From assembly GCF_012726205.1 (NCBI RefSeq), contig NZ_JAASAE010000011.1, positions 1-64,000 of the forward strand: 64,000 bases of DNA, given 5' to 3'. Within the stretch, counting starts at the first letter, position 1, and each line of letters begins with the position of its first letter. The stretch comes from Rhodococcus sp. HNM0569 (lineage in GTDB: Bacteria; Actinomycetota; Actinomycetes; Mycobacteriales; Mycobacteriaceae). Position numbers and translations under genes: made by a program. The notes beneath the pieces are model-generated. The model worked only from the letters and a program-made list of their open reading frames with translations. It had not been told where the DNA came from and ran no database searches. Shown here piece after piece: positions 20,689 through 29,904 of this stretch.

Positions 20689-21754
20689 CACGGCCGAGAT
20701 CGCCGAGAGCGAGCGTCGCGGCACCGGAGAACCGGCGCCCGTGCCCGCCTCGCGCCGTCCGTCGCTGTGGCGTGGCGTGCTCCCGGCTGTGCTGGGCGTC
20801 GCCGGATTCGTCTGGGCCACACTTTCCTTGCGCGGTGAGGGGTGGGTCCAGCTCGCCGCGGTGCTCGTCTCGGTCGCCCTGATGTACTCGGGCGCGAGTG
20901 CTCTGGCGCGCCGGCGCTTCGGCGACTCGTTCGACCTGATCGCGTGGCTGTGCGTCGTGTGGCTCGTCGTGCTGACTCTCGCCGCGGTGTTCGCCCCGTT
21001 GCTGCCACTGCCCGAGCACCAGGACGTGTCGACCACATTCGGCGAAGCCACGATGGCACGCCCCGACCTCACGACCGATCATCCGCTGGGTACCAACAAC
21101 TTCGGACTCGACCTGCTCGCGCGGGCGATCTACGGCTCACGCGCGTCGCTCGTCGTGTCGATCGCTGCGGTCGTGATCGGACTCGTCGTCGGTGGTGCGC
21201 TCGGCATCGCGGCGGGCTACTTCCGCAAGGGTGTCGACGTCGTGAGCGGCATCCTCACCAACTCGCTGCTCGCGGTTCCGCCGCTCGTGCTGCTCATCGC
21301 ACTCGCAGCGGTGCTCGAACCCAACCTGCGCAATCTCGCGTTCGCGCTGTCGCTGCTCGCGCTCCCGAGCATGATCCGGATGGCGCGCGCGAGCACGCTC
21401 ACGTTCGTGCAACGTGAGTTCGTACTCGCAGGCAAGGCGATGGGCGCGTCGAACCTGCGGATCATGGTGCGCGAGCTGTTGCCGAACGTGCTGTTGCCGT
21501 TGCTGTCCTACGCGATGGTCGTCGTGTCGGTCCTGATCGTCGCCGAGGCGTCGCTGAGTTTCCTCGGGCTCGGTATCCAGCCGCCGGAGCCGTCGTGGGG
21601 CAACATGATCGCCGAAGGCGAGGGCACGACCTTCGAGCGGCACCCGCACATCGTGCTGGTGCCCGGCTTCTTCGTGTTCATGACCGTGTTCGCGTTCAAC
21701 ATGCTGGGGGAGAAGGCGCGCAAGCGTTTCGACCCCCGGCAGGCGAAGATCTAG
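20681..21754 (+). CDS. ABC transporter permease, DppC/OppC family
   Basis: A 357-aa second permease subunit. About two extra hydrophobic segments near residues 30-65 precede the usual OppC region, which starts around the motif HPLGTNNFGLDLLARAIYGSR. The EAA loop (AGKAMGASNLRIMVRELLPN) and the terminal SFLGLGIQPPEPSWGNM signature are intact. It starts 8 nt inside the DppB gene. The long N-terminal extension with two added helices is unusual for OppC proteins, which normally have one helix there. Confidence 0.9.
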   Translation: MSDTAEIAESERRGTGEPAPVPASRRPSLWRGVLPAVLGVAGFVWATLSLRGEGWVQLAAVLVSVALMYSGASALARRRFGDSFDLIAWLCVVWLVVLTLAAVFAPLLPLPEHQDVSTTFGEATMARPDLTTDHPLGTNNFGLDLLARAIYGSRASLVVSIAAVVIGLVVGGALGIAAGYFRKGVDVVSGILTNSLLAVPPLVLLIALAAVLEPNLRNLAFALSLLALPSMIRMARASTLTFVQREFVLAGKAMGASNLRIMVRELLPNVLLPLLSYAMVVVSVLIVAEASLSFLGLGIQPPEPSWGNMIAEGEGTTFERHPHIVLVPGFFVFMTVFAFNMLGEKARKRFDPRQAKI

Positions 21755-21766
21755 AAGGGCCCGGCG

Positions 21767-22819
21767 ATGACGACTTCCGTGATCTCGGACGAGAGCGCTC
21801 CTGCGGCGCCGCGTCCCGCCCCACTGCTGCGGGTCGAGAACCTGCGCACGACCATCCACACGGCGCGGGGCGACCTGCGTGCGGTCGACGGCGTCTCGCT
21901 CACGCTCGCGCGCGGCGAGATGCTCGGTGTGGTCGGCGAATCCGGCTCGGGAAAATCCGTTCTCGGGCGTACCGTGATGGGGCTGCATCGCACCGGACCC
22001 ACCATGACCGTCTCCGGTCTCGTCGAGTTCGACGGGCAGGACGTGCACGCGATGTCCCCGCGTGCGCTGCGCTCGATGTGGGGCTCCGACGTCGGCATGG
22101 TCTTCCAGGACCCGATGACGGCACTCAACCCGGTCAAACGCGTCGGCACGCATCTCACCGAAACGCTGCACGCGCATCGTGGACTCGGCCGCGCGGCGGC
22201 TCGCGGCCGCGCCGTCGAACTGCTCGATCTCGTCGGCATCCCCGACCCGGCTCGGCGAATCACGCAGTATCCGCACGAACTGTCCGGCGGTATGCGCCAG
22301 CGCGTCGTGATCGCGATGGCGCTCGCGAACGACCCGAAGCTGCTGATCGCGGACGAGCCCACCACCGCGCTCGACGTCACGGTGCAGCGTCAGATCCTCG
22401 ATCTGCTCGAGCGGCTGCAGCGCGAGCTGGGCACCGCGGTGATCCTCATCAGCCACAACCTGGGCGTCGTCGCGGGGCGTGCCGATCGGGTCGCCGTCAT
22501 GTACGGCGGTCGCATCGCCGAAACCGCGCACGCAGCAGATTTGTTCGTGTCTCCGCGGCATCCGTACACCGAAGCGCTGCTGAGTGCGATCCCGCGCCTC
22601 GACGATCCGCCGCACGCACGATTGCGCGCGATCGACGGTGCGCCGCCCGACATGGTGCACCCACCGGCCGGGTGCCGGTTCGCGCCCCGCTGCGCGTACG
22701 TGCACGACGACTGCACGCGCGAGCTCCCCGTGCTCGCGTCCGGCCGTGCAGGCGACGAGAGCGGTCACCTGGCCGCGTGCTTCCACCCCGTGGCGAACGC
22801 GAACCGAGGAGAGCGCTGA
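21767..22819 (+). CDS. ABC transporter ATP-binding protein, DppD/OppD family
   Basis: A 350-aa ATPase with Walker A GESGSGKS, signature LSGGMRQRV, Walker B LLIADEPTTALDV, and the C-terminal oligopeptide-transporter domain ending in a cysteine cluster (CRFAPRCAYVHDDC…C) that in this family holds an iron-sulphur cluster or zinc. The starting ATG is 12 bp after the DppC gene. The stop shares a base with the next start (TGATG). Confidence 0.92.
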   Translation: MTTSVISDESAPAAPRPAPLLRVENLRTTIHTARGDLRAVDGVSLTLARGEMLGVVGESGSGKSVLGRTVMGLHRTGPTMTVSGLVEFDGQDVHAMSPRALRSMWGSDVGMVFQDPMTALNPVKRVGTHLTETLHAHRGLGRAAARGRAVELLDLVGIPDPARRITQYPHELSGGMRQRVVIAMALANDPKLLIADEPTTALDVTVQRQILDLLERLQRELGTAVILISHNLGVVAGRADRVAVMYGGRIAETAHAADLFVSPRHPYTEALLSAIPRLDDPPHARLRAIDGAPPDMVHPPAGCRFAPRCAYVHDDCTRELPVLASGRAGDESGHLAACFHPVANANRGER

Positions 22820-23844
22820 TGGCAGGCACCGGCACCCTGCACCTTCGACCCGAGTCGAATCGGGTCCTGAGCGTCGAGGATCTCGTCGTCGAGTTCCCCG
22901 CCAAGGGCGGACAGACGGTGCACGCGGTCTCGGGCATCAGCTTCGACGTGCTGCCCGGCGAAACCCTCGGGATCCTCGGCGAATCCGGGTGCGGCAAGTC
23001 GAGTGCAGGCCGCGCCCTGATGCAGCTGCCGCCACCGACCTCCGGCTCGGTGCGCCTCGACGACGACGAACTGACCGACGTGCGCGGCCGCGCGCTGCGC
23101 CGGGCGCGTGCGCGGATGCAGATGATCTTCCAGGATCCGGTGTCGTCGCTGAACCCGCGTCGCAAGGTGAAGGATCTCGTGGCGGAAGGCCCCCGGATCC
23201 GCGGGCAGAAGGTCGACGACGAGCGGATCCGCGCGAGCCTGCGTGCCGCGGGCCTCGACCCCGACGTCGTGTGGGACCGGCGCCCGCACGAGTTGTCCGG
23301 AGGGCAGTGCCAGCGGGTGTCGATCGCGCGTGCCCTGATGCTCGAACCGCAGATCCTGATCTGTGACGAGCCGGTCTCGAGCCTCGACGTGTCGGTGCAG
23401 GCGCAGATTCTCAACCTGCTCGAGGACACCAAGCAGCGGTACCGGCTGAGCCTGATCTTCATCGCGCACGACCTCGCGGTCGTCAAGAACATCAGCGACC
23501 GGATCATGATCATGTACCTCGGCAAGATCTGCGAGGTGGTGCCTGCGGGTCGCCTCGCGCGCCACGCGGCACACCCGTACACCCGGCTGCTGCTCGAATC
23601 GGTTCCGGAGGAACACCTCCCAGGGGGCGAGGCTCCGGTCGGCGACGAGGAGCGCGCCGCGAACGAGGGCGCGGACCGCGGGACGCACCGCCCTCCGGCC
23701 GAGTTGCCGTCGCCGCTGAACCCGCCGAGCGGTTGCCGGTTCCGTACGCGTTGTCCCCTCGCGACCGACGTGTGTGCCGACACCGAACCCGAGATGCGCG
23801 CGCTCGCCGACGGGCATTTCGTCGCGTGCCACCACGCTGGATGA
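22819..23844 (+). CDS. ABC transporter ATP-binding protein, DppF/OppF family
   Basis: A 341-aa ATPase partner of the DppD-like protein. Walker A GESGCGKS, signature LSGGQCQRV (Cys instead of the usual Arg before QR), Walker B LICDEPVSSLDV and the C-terminal CRFRTRCPLATDVC cysteine cluster are present. ATG 22819 overlaps the previous stop. A roughly 40-residue variable segment rich in Glu and Ala (GGEAPVGDEERAANEG) precedes the Cys cluster. Its own stop overlaps the following MFS gene (ATGA). Confidence 0.91.
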   Translation: MAGTGTLHLRPESNRVLSVEDLVVEFPAKGGQTVHAVSGISFDVLPGETLGILGESGCGKSSAGRALMQLPPPTSGSVRLDDDELTDVRGRALRRARARMQMIFQDPVSSLNPRRKVKDLVAEGPRIRGQKVDDERIRASLRAAGLDPDVVWDRRPHELSGGQCQRVSIARALMLEPQILICDEPVSSLDVSVQAQILNLLEDTKQRYRLSLIFIAHDLAVVKNISDRIMIMYLGKICEVVPAGRLARHAAHPYTRLLLESVPEEHLPGGEAPVGDEERAANEGADRGTHRPPAELPSPLNPPSGCRFRTRCPLATDVCADTEPEMRALADGHFVACHHAG

Positions 23845-25280
23845 GCGCGGCCGAGAACGAGCAGGCGCGGCGCCCGCGGCTGACGCTCGCGGGGCTGCTG
23901 ATGCTCACGACGGTCACGGGCGTGATCGGCGGACTCGGTGCGCCGATGGTGCCCGCGATCGCCGCAGCCGAGGACGTGTCGCTCACGGCCGCGCAATGGT
24001 CGTTGACGCTGCCGCTGCTCGTCGGCGCGATCGTGACGCCGATCGTCGGCAGGCTCGGCAGCGGACGCAGGCGCCGGACGACGATCCTCGTGTGCCTCAC
24101 CGCGGTCGCGGCAGGCTCGCTGGCCGCCGCGCTGCCGCTCGGATTCGCGGCCCTGATCGTGGGACGGGCGTTGCAGGGCATCGGATTCGCGATGACTCCC
24201 CTCGCGATCTCGATCGCGCGTGACGTCGTGCCCGACGAGCGCGTCACCGGCGCGGTGTCGGCGCTGTCGGTCGCGAGCGTCGCGAGCGCGGGGCTCGGTT
24301 TCCCCGTCGCCGCACTGCTCGCGGACGGCCTCGGTGTCAAGGGCGCCTTCGGTGCCGCGTTCGCGTGCACCGTGCTCACGCTCGCCGCGGCCGTCGTCGC
24401 GGTGCCGAAATCGACCGCGCGCGCAGCGGACCGTGTCGACTGGTTCGGTGCACTCCTGCTCGGCTCGGCGACCCTGTGCCTGCTGCTGGTGATCGGCCGT
24501 GCGCACACGTGGGGCTACACGTCCGCGCTCGTCGCGTGCCTGCTCGCCGGGGGAGTGGCGCTGCTCGCCGCGAGTGTCGCGTGGATGCTGCGCCGCCCGA
24601 ACCCGCTGGTGGACCTGCGGATCGCGACACGGCCCGGAGTGCTCGCGCCGAACCTCGCCGCGCTCGCGGTGGGACTGGGGATGTACATCCTGATCGCGAT
24701 CGTGATGGTGCTCGTGCAGTCCGGTGGGGACGACGGCGGATACGGCCTGGGACACTCGGTCACCGTCGCCGGAATCATGATGCTGCCCTACGCCGTGGCC
24801 AGTGCTGTCGGCAGCCGCATCGCTCTCCTCCTGAGTACTCGGTTCGGTCCCGACCTGCTGTTGCCGTCCGGATGCGTGCTGTTCTGCGCCGCCAACCTGA
24901 TGCTCGCCGCCGCGCACACGCAGCTGTGGCATGTCGCGGTCGTGATGGCCGTCGCGGGTCTCGGCGCGGGCGCGACGTTCAACTCCATGCCCTGGCTGAT
25001 GATCCGCGTCGTGCCCGCGGCCGAGACGGCGAGCGCGCTCGCGTTCAACGTCGTGTTGCGGTTCCTCGGGTTCTCGCTCGGCAGCGCGGTGTCCGTCGTG
25101 ATCCTCGAGGCTTTCGGCGACAGCTCCGGCAGGCACACCGAGACGGGTTTCGTCGTCGGAGCACTGACCGGTGCGGGCGTGTGTGCGTGTGCGGCGGTGG
25201 GCTGCGTCGCACTGGCCCGCAGCGCAAGGACCCGGCGGGCGGTGTCCGGGCCGGCCGCCCGTGGGAACATGAAGGTATGA
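23841..25280 (+). CDS. MFS transporter, DHA2-like
   Basis: A 479-aa integral membrane protein with 12-14 hydrophobic segments. Early features [25 protein letters not shown] and [21 protein letters not shown] resemble the 14-helix drug:H+ antiporter family. It begins 4 nt inside the dppF-like gene and ends 4 nt inside gpmA, so it is translationally coupled on both sides. Substrate unknown; drug or metabolite export is the family norm. Confidence 0.85.
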   Translation: MSAAENEQARRPRLTLAGLLMLTTVTGVIGGLGAPMVPAIAAAEDVSLTAAQWSLTLPLLVGAIVTPIVGRLGSGRRRRTTILVCLTAVAAGSLAAALPLGFAALIVGRALQGIGFAMTPLAISIARDVVPDERVTGAVSALSVASVASAGLGFPVAALLADGLGVKGAFGAAFACTVLTLAAAVVAVPKSTARAADRVDWFGALLLGSATLCLLLVIGRAHTWGYTSALVACLLAGGVALLAASVAWMLRRPNPLVDLRIATRPGVLAPNLAALAVGLGMYILIAIVMVLVQSGGDDGGYGLGHSVTVAGIMMLPYAVASAVGSRIALLLSTRFGPDLLLPSGCVLFCAANLMLAAAHTQLWHVAVVMAVAGLGAGATFNSMPWLMIRVVPAAETASALAFNVVLRFLGFSLGSAVSVVILEAFGDSSGRHTETGFVVGALTGAGVCACAAVGCVALARSARTRRAVSGPAARGNMKV

Positions 25281-26023
25281 GTACCGGAACCCTTGTGCTG
25301 CTCCGCCACGGCGAGAGCGAATGGAATGCGCTCAACCTGTTCACCGGATGGGTCGACGTCCATCTCACCGAGAAGGGGCGTGCCGAAGGCAAGCGCGCGG
25401 GCGAGCTGCTCCTCGAACACGGTCTGCTGCCCGACGTTCTCTACACGTCGCTGCTGCGCCGCGCGATCAACACCGCCAACCTCGCGCTCGACGCGGCCGA
25501 TCGGCACTGGATCCCGGTCGTGCGCGACTGGCGCCTCAACGAACGCCACTACGGCGCGCTGCAGGGCCGCAACAAGGCTCAGGTCAAGGACAAGTACGGC
25601 AACGACCAGTTCATGCTGTGGCGTCGCAGCTACGACACCCCGCCGCCGGAGATCGAGCTCGGCAGCGAGTACAGCCAGGACGGCGATCCGCGCTACGCCG
25701 ACCTCGAGACGGTGCCCCGCACCGAGTGCCTGAAGGACGTCGTCGAGCGGCTGATCCCGTACTGGAACGACACGATCTCGAAGGACATCGCGGCGGGCAA
25801 GACCGTGCTGATCGCCGCGCACGGCAACTCGCTGCGCGCGCTCGTCAAGCACCTCGACGGCATCTCCGACGACGACATCGCGGGTCTCAACATTCCGACG
25901 GGCATCCCGCTGCGCTACGACCTCGACGAGAACCTGAAGCCGTTGAACCCGGGCGGCACCTACCTGGACCCGGAGGCCGCGGCCGCCGGCGCGGCAGCGG
26001 TCGCGAACCAGGGCGCCAAGTAG
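25277..26023 (+). CDS. gpmA: 2,3-bisphosphoglycerate-dependent phosphoglycerate mutase
   Basis: A 248-aa glycolytic enzyme interconverting 3- and 2-phosphoglycerate. The phosphohistidine motif [10 protein letters not shown], the [11 protein letters not shown] loop, the substrate segment [13 protein letters not shown] and the late [10 protein letters not shown] His are complete. It corresponds to gpm1 (Rv0489), just before senX3-regX3. ATG 25277 overlaps the stop of the MFS gene, so a housekeeping glycolytic gene is coupled to an accessory transporter operon here; a separate internal promoter is probable but not visible to me. A hairpin terminator follows. Confidence 0.96.
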   Translation: MSTGTLVLLRHGESEWNALNLFTGWVDVHLTEKGRAEGKRAGELLLEHGLLPDVLYTSLLRRAINTANLALDAADRHWIPVVRDWRLNERHYGALQGRNKAQVKDKYGNDQFMLWRRSYDTPPPEIELGSEYSQDGDPRYADLETVPRTECLKDVVERLIPYWNDTISKDIAAGKTVLIAAHGNSLRALVKHLDGISDDDIAGLNIPTGIPLRYDLDENLKPLNPGGTYLDPEAAAAGAAAVANQGAK

Positions 26024-26034
26024 GAACCGGGCCC

Positions 26035-26064
26035 CCGGCCGGGTGCCTGTGTGCACCCGGCCGG
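26035..26064 (+). terminator. Hairpin terminator after gpmA
   Basis: Perfect 12-bp inverted repeat CCGGCCGGGTGC (26035-26046) and GCACCCGGCCGG (26053-26064) with a 6-nt loop, 11 bp after the gpmA stop. Separates gpmA from senX3, which starts 95 bp later. Confidence 0.75.
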
Positions 26065-26159
26065 AACGCCAGGTTACGGGCAGGCGAACACGCCGTGACC
26101 AGCAGCGGAACCGTCCGACCCCGGTTCGGGCGGAGGTCGGCTGTCCGTACGATTGCCCC

Positions 26160-27347
26160 GTGACCGTCGTTCAGACAGTGCTGCTCGCCGTCGTGGCGTG
26201 CGCTGTGGGCCTGGTTGCAGGCCTGGTGGTCGTCCCCGGCGCGGTCCGGCGCCACCGGAGCAGGAGCGCGGTCCGCACCGGCCTCACGACGTCGCAGGTT
26301 CTCGATCTGATCGTGCTCGCGTCGTCGAGCGGGATCGCGGTGGTCGACCGTTTCCAGGACGTCGTCCTGTTCAACCCGCGCGCCGAGGAGCTCGGCCTGG
26401 TGCGCAGCCGCATGCTCGACGAGCGGGCATGGGTCGCGGCGCAGCGTGTGTTCGTCACGGGCGAGCCGGTCGAATGCGACCTGAGCACCCGCGCACCGCG
26501 CTCGCGCGAGATGCTCGCGGTGCGTGCGGTCGTTCAGCGCCTGTCGGAAACCGACGACCGGTTCGTCGTCCTGTTCGCCGACGACGACTCCGAACAGGTG
26601 CGCATGGAAGCCACCAGGCGCGACTTCGTCGCGAACGTGAGCCACGAACTCAAGACGCCGGTCGGCGCGATGGGACTGCTCGCGGAGGCACTGCTCGAGT
26701 CGGCCGACGATCCCGATTCCGTTCGGCACTTCGGCGCACGCCTGTACGAAGAGTCCCAGCGGCTCGGCCGCATGGTCACCGAACTCATCGCGCTCTCCCG
26801 CCTGCAGGGCGCCGAGAAGCTGCCCGACCTCGCGCCCGTCGACGTCGACGAGGTGGTCGACGAGGCCCTGTCCCGGTCGCAGCTGTCCGCCGAGGCCGCC
26901 GACATCTCCGTCACGACGGACGAGGCGAGCGGTCTCGAAGTGCTCGGCGACCGCGAACTGCTCGTGACCGCCTTGACGAATCTGGTGCAGAACGCCGTCG
27001 CGTACTCGCCGAGCGGGTCGCCCGTGTCGGTGAGCCGCGCGCTGCGCGGCGACATGGTCGCGATCTCGGTCACCGACCGTGGCGAAGGCATCGCGAAGGA
27101 AGACCAGGAGCGCGTGTTCGAACGATTCTTCCGCGTCGACAAGGCACGTTCGCGGGCCACCGGCGGCACCGGCCTGGGCCTCGCGATCGTCAAGCACGTC
27201 GCCGCGAACCACAACGGCACGATCGACCTGTGGAGCAGGCCAGGCACGGGCTCGACGTTCACCTTGAGCGTGCCGGTGCACCTGTCCGGACCCGACGCGA
27301 CTGCCCCCCACACGCCACCCACACCCCGCCCGAAAGCGGCGAAGTGA
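26160..27347 (+). CDS. senX3: Sensor histidine kinase SenX3
   Basis: A 395-aa membrane-bound kinase that phosphorylates RegX3; in mycobacteria the pair responds to phosphate limitation. One or two N-terminal hydrophobic segments (residues 4-27) are followed by a PAS-like region, the H-box [12 protein letters not shown] with His near 161, and the ATPase domain (N-box [11 protein letters not shown]1 DRGEGI, G2 [11 protein letters not shown]). GTG 26160 gives the family N-terminus; the longer ORF upstream runs through the terminator. regX3 follows after only 28 nt, without the repeat units seen between these genes in M. tuberculosis. Confidence 0.93.
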   Translation: MTVVQTVLLAVVACAVGLVAGLVVVPGAVRRHRSRSAVRTGLTTSQVLDLIVLASSSGIAVVDRFQDVVLFNPRAEELGLVRSRMLDERAWVAAQRVFVTGEPVECDLSTRAPRSREMLAVRAVVQRLSETDDRFVVLFADDDSEQVRMEATRRDFVANVSHELKTPVGAMGLLAEALLESADDPDSVRHFGARLYEESQRLGRMVTELIALSRLQGAEKLPDLAPVDVDEVVDEALSRSQLSAEAADISVTTDEASGLEVLGDRELLVTALTNLVQNAVAYSPSGSPVSVSRALRGDMVAISVTDRGEGIAKEDQERVFERFFRVDKARSRATGGTGLGLAIVKHVAANHNGTIDLWSRPGTGSTFTLSVPVHLSGPDATAPHTPPTPRPKAAK

Positions 27348-27375
27348 ATCCGACACCGAAAGCAGGGATCGAGCG

Positions 27376-28065
27376 ATGACGAGTGTGTTGATCGTGGAGG
27401 ACGAGGAGTCGCTGGCCGATCCGCTGGCGTTCCTGCTCCGCAAAGAGGGCTTCGAGACGACCGTGGTGACCGACGGGCCGACGGCACTCGCCGAGTTCGA
27501 CCGGGCAGGCGCGGACATCGTGCTCCTCGACCTGATGCTTCCCGGCATGAGCGGCACCGACGTGTGCCGCCAGCTGCGCAGCCGCTCCGGGGTGCCGGTC
27601 ATCATGGTGACCGCGCGCGACAGCGAGATCGACAAGGTGGTCGGTCTCGAACTGGGCGCCGACGACTACGTCACCAAGCCGTACTCGGCGCGCGAGCTCA
27701 TCGCCCGCATCCGCGCGGTGCTGCGGCGCGGCGCGGACACCGACGTCGACGCGGGGTCCGACGGCACGATCCTCGAGTCCGGGCCCGTGCGGATGGACGT
27801 CGACCGGCACGTCGTGCAGGTGGACGGCGAGCAGATCACGTTGCCGCTCAAGGAGTTCGACCTCCTCGAATACCTGCTGCGCAATGCGGGGCGCGTCCTC
27901 ACGCGCGGCCAGCTGATCGACCGCGTGTGGGGCGCCGACTACGTGGGCGACACCAAGACGCTCGACGTGCACGTCAAGCGGCTGCGCGCCAAGATCGAAG
28001 CCGACCCCGGCAAGCCGCGGCACCTGCTGACGGTGCGCGGGCTCGGCTACAAGCTCGAGAACTGA
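27376..28065 (+). CDS. regX3: Response regulator RegX3
   Basis: A 229-aa OmpR/PhoB-type regulator. The receiver domain has the phospho-acceptor Asp52 in VLLDLMLPG, Thr in MVTARDS and Lys101 in VTKPYS; the C-terminal winged helix includes LLRNAGRVLTRGQLIDRVWG and DVHVKRLRAKIE. Together with SenX3 it controls phosphate-starvation genes. Second gene of the senX3-regX3 operon, convergent with the Cys-rich hypothetical gene 6 bp away. Confidence 0.95.
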   Translation: MTSVLIVEDEESLADPLAFLLRKEGFETTVVTDGPTALAEFDRAGADIVLLDLMLPGMSGTDVCRQLRSRSGVPVIMVTARDSEIDKVVGLELGADDYVTKPYSARELIARIRAVLRRGADTDVDAGSDGTILESGPVRMDVDRHVVQVDGEQITLPLKEFDLLEYLLRNAGRVLTRGQLIDRVWGADYVGDTKTLDVHVKRLRAKIEADPGKPRHLLTVRGLGYKLEN

Positions 28066-28071
28066 GCCGGG

Positions 28072-28917
28072 TCAGTCCGCCTCGCCGCCCGGCTGCGCGT
28101 CGGAACCGTCGCGCTCCTCGGCGGCCTCGGTCGCGGGATGGATCGCGATCAGGCCGAGGCCTTCGCGGCGCCGGCACATCGCGGCCAGCTCGTCGTACGC
28201 GGCGGCGCCGAGCAGTTCGGTGAGTTCGGGGGCGTACGAGCGCCACACGGGCTTGCTGCCGACGTGCGCGTCGGGCGAGCCCGAGCAGTACCAGTGCAGG
28301 TCCTCCCCGCCTTCGCCCCAGCCGCGGCGGTCGTACTCGGTGATGGTCGTCTTGAGGATTTCCTCGCCGTCGGCCCGCTCGACCCACTCCTGGGTGCGCC
28401 GGATCGGCAGCTGCCAGCACACGTCCGGTTTGACCTCGAGCGGTTCGATGCCGTTGCGCAGCGCCATCGTGTGCAGTGCGCACCCCACACCGCCCTCGAA
28501 GCCGGGCCGGTTGAGGAAGATGCACGCGCCCTTGTGCCTGCGCGTGCGCAGCGCGGGCTCGTCGTCGAGTTCGTCCTCCTCGAGATAGCCCTTCTTCCCG
28601 AGGCCCTTCTCCATGAACTGCCACACATCGGGTGTGAGCATCTTCACGGACTTCTCGAGCTTGTCGAGGTCGTCCTGGTCGGACAGGAATGCACCGTGCG
28701 AACAGCACCCGTCGTCCGGCCGGCCCTCGATGATGCCCTGGCATGCGGGCGTGCCGAACACGCACGTCCAGCGCGAGAGCAGCCACGTCAGGTCCGCGGC
28801 GATGAGATGTTCGTCGTTGTCCGGGTCGAGGAACTCGACCCACTCGCGAGGGAAGTCGAGCGCTACTTCGGGGCTGGGCGTCATCTTGTGTCCGGCGCCC
28901 GCGTCACCTGCTGTCAC
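28072..28917 (-). CDS. Conserved Cys-rich hypothetical protein (Rv0495c-like)
   Basis: A 281-aa cytosolic protein conserved beside regX3 and ppx in mycobacteria. It has a striking set of cysteines: [48 protein letters not shown] and WYCSGSP. The spacing recalls YkgJ/DUF3109-type proteins thought to bind zinc or an iron-sulphur cluster, but the match is by eye. The acidic C-terminal tail ([20 protein letters not shown]) is likely disordered. GTG 28917 lies 8 nt after a -10-like TACCGT on the minus strand, suggesting a leaderless mRNA. Divergent from ppx with 33 bp between starts. Function unknown. Confidence 0.8.
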   Translation of the reverse strand: MTAGDAGAGHKMTPSPEVALDFPREWVEFLDPDNDEHLIAADLTWLLSRWTCVFGTPACQGIIEGRPDDGCCSHGAFLSDQDDLDKLEKSVKMLTPDVWQFMEKGLGKKGYLEEDELDDEPALRTRRHKGACIFLNRPGFEGGVGCALHTMALRNGIEPLEVKPDVCWQLPIRRTQEWVERADGEEILKTTITEYDRRGWGEGGEDLHWYCSGSPDAHVGSKPVWRSYAPELTELLGAAAYDELAAMCRRREGLGLIAIHPATEAAEERDGSDAQPGGEAD

Positions 28918-28950
28918 AGTGCCCGACGGTAGACCCAGTACCGTGTTCTT
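28918..28950. promoter_or_regulatory. Compact divergent promoter between the Rv0495c-like gene and ppx
   Basis: Only 33 bp separate two divergent GTG starts. TACCGT occurs on the plus strand at 28939-28944, 6 nt before ppx GTG 28951, and on the minus strand at 28931-28926, 8 nt before GTG 28917. Both placements fit leaderless transcription from back-to-back -10 elements. Inferred. Confidence 0.45.
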
Positions 28951-29904
28951 GTGCGCCTAGGGGTACTCGACGTCGGAAGCAACACCGTCCACCTTCTCGT
29001 GGTGGACGCGCATTGGGGTGGCCATCCGACGCCCATGAGTTCGTCGAAGGCCACGTTGCGCCTCGCCGAGAACACCGACGCCCACGGCGACATCACCCCC
29101 GCCGGAGCCGACCGCCTCGCCACCACGGTGCGCGAGTTCGCGGCCATCGCCGACAAGTCCGGGTGCGAACAGCTCATGGCGTTCGCGACGTCCGCCGTGC
29201 GCGACGCCCGCAACTCCGAGGCCGTCCTCGCGCAGGTCCGCGACGAGACCGGCGTGAGCTTGCGTGTCCTGTCCGGGGTCGACGAGGCACGCCTGACCTT
29301 TCTCGCGACGCGCCGCTGGTTCGGCTGGAGCGCGGGCCGCATCCTCGGTCTCGACATCGGCGGCGGTTCCCTCGAACTCACCAACGGTGGCGACGAGGAC
29401 CCGGATGTCGCGCTGTCGCTCCCACTCGGCGCGGGCAGGCTCACCCGCGACTGGTTCGACGCCGACCCACCCGGCAAGCGCCGCATCGCCGTGTTGCGTG
29501 ACTGGCTCGACGCCGAGCTCGCCGCACCCGCGCGGCAACTGCGCGACGCGGGCGACTGGAACCTCGCGGTCGGTACGTCCAAGACGTTCCGTTCGCTCGC
29601 ACGGCTCACGGGCGCCGCGCCGTCGGCCGCAGGTCCTCGCGTCGAACGCACTCTCACGGCGAGCGGGCTCCGGCAAGTCATCGCGTTCATTTCCCGGATG
29701 ACGGCATCCGACCGTGCAGAATTGGAGGGTGTGAGTTCCGACCGGTCGGGGCAACTCGTGGCCGGGGCTCTCGTTGCGGAGGCCGGGATGCGCGCTCTGG
29801 GGCTCGACGAGCTCCAGATCTGCCCCTGGGCTCTACGGGAGGGGTTGATCCTCCGCAAGCTTGACCTCGAGATGGGCGGAGAGTTGATGGTGAGCACGCG
29901 ATGA
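28951..29904 (+). CDS. ppx: Ppx/GppA family exopolyphosphatase
   Basis: A 317-aa member of the exopolyphosphatase/guanosine pentaphosphatase family (Rv0496, Ppx1, in M. tuberculosis, which degrades short-chain polyphosphate). Motifs: phosphate-1 loop [15 protein letters not shown] at the N-terminus, [11 protein letters not shown], the phosphate-2 loop [11 protein letters not shown], and [13 protein letters not shown]. It has the short, two-domain form without the HD extension of E. coli Ppx. Next to senX3-regX3, a phosphate-responsive pair, which suits a role in polyphosphate turnover. Its stop overlaps the next start (ATGA). Confidence 0.92.
   Translation: MRLGVLDVGSNTVHLLVVDAHWGGHPTPMSSSKATLRLAENTDAHGDITPAGADRLATTVREFAAIADKSGCEQLMAFATSAVRDARNSEAVLAQVRDETGVSLRVLSGVDEARLTFLATRRWFGWSAGRILGLDIGGGSLELTNGGDEDPDVALSLPLGAGRLTRDWFDADPPGKRRIAVLRDWLDAELAAPARQLRDAGDWNLAVGTSKTFRSLARLTGAAPSAAGPRVERTLTASGLRQVIAFISRMTASDRAELEGVSSDRSGQLVAGALVAEAGMRALGLDELQICPWALREGLILRKLDLEMGGELMVSTR

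Noticed and set aside
23510-25136. Long minus-strand ORFs (332 to 879 aa) opposite the transporter and MFS genes
   Set aside because: They are antisense frames of high-GC coding DNA with Arg/Ala-rich, low-complexity translations and no motifs.
27348-27375. Repeat units between senX3 and regX3 as in M. tuberculosis
   Set aside because: Only 28 nt separate the genes and no repeat is present.
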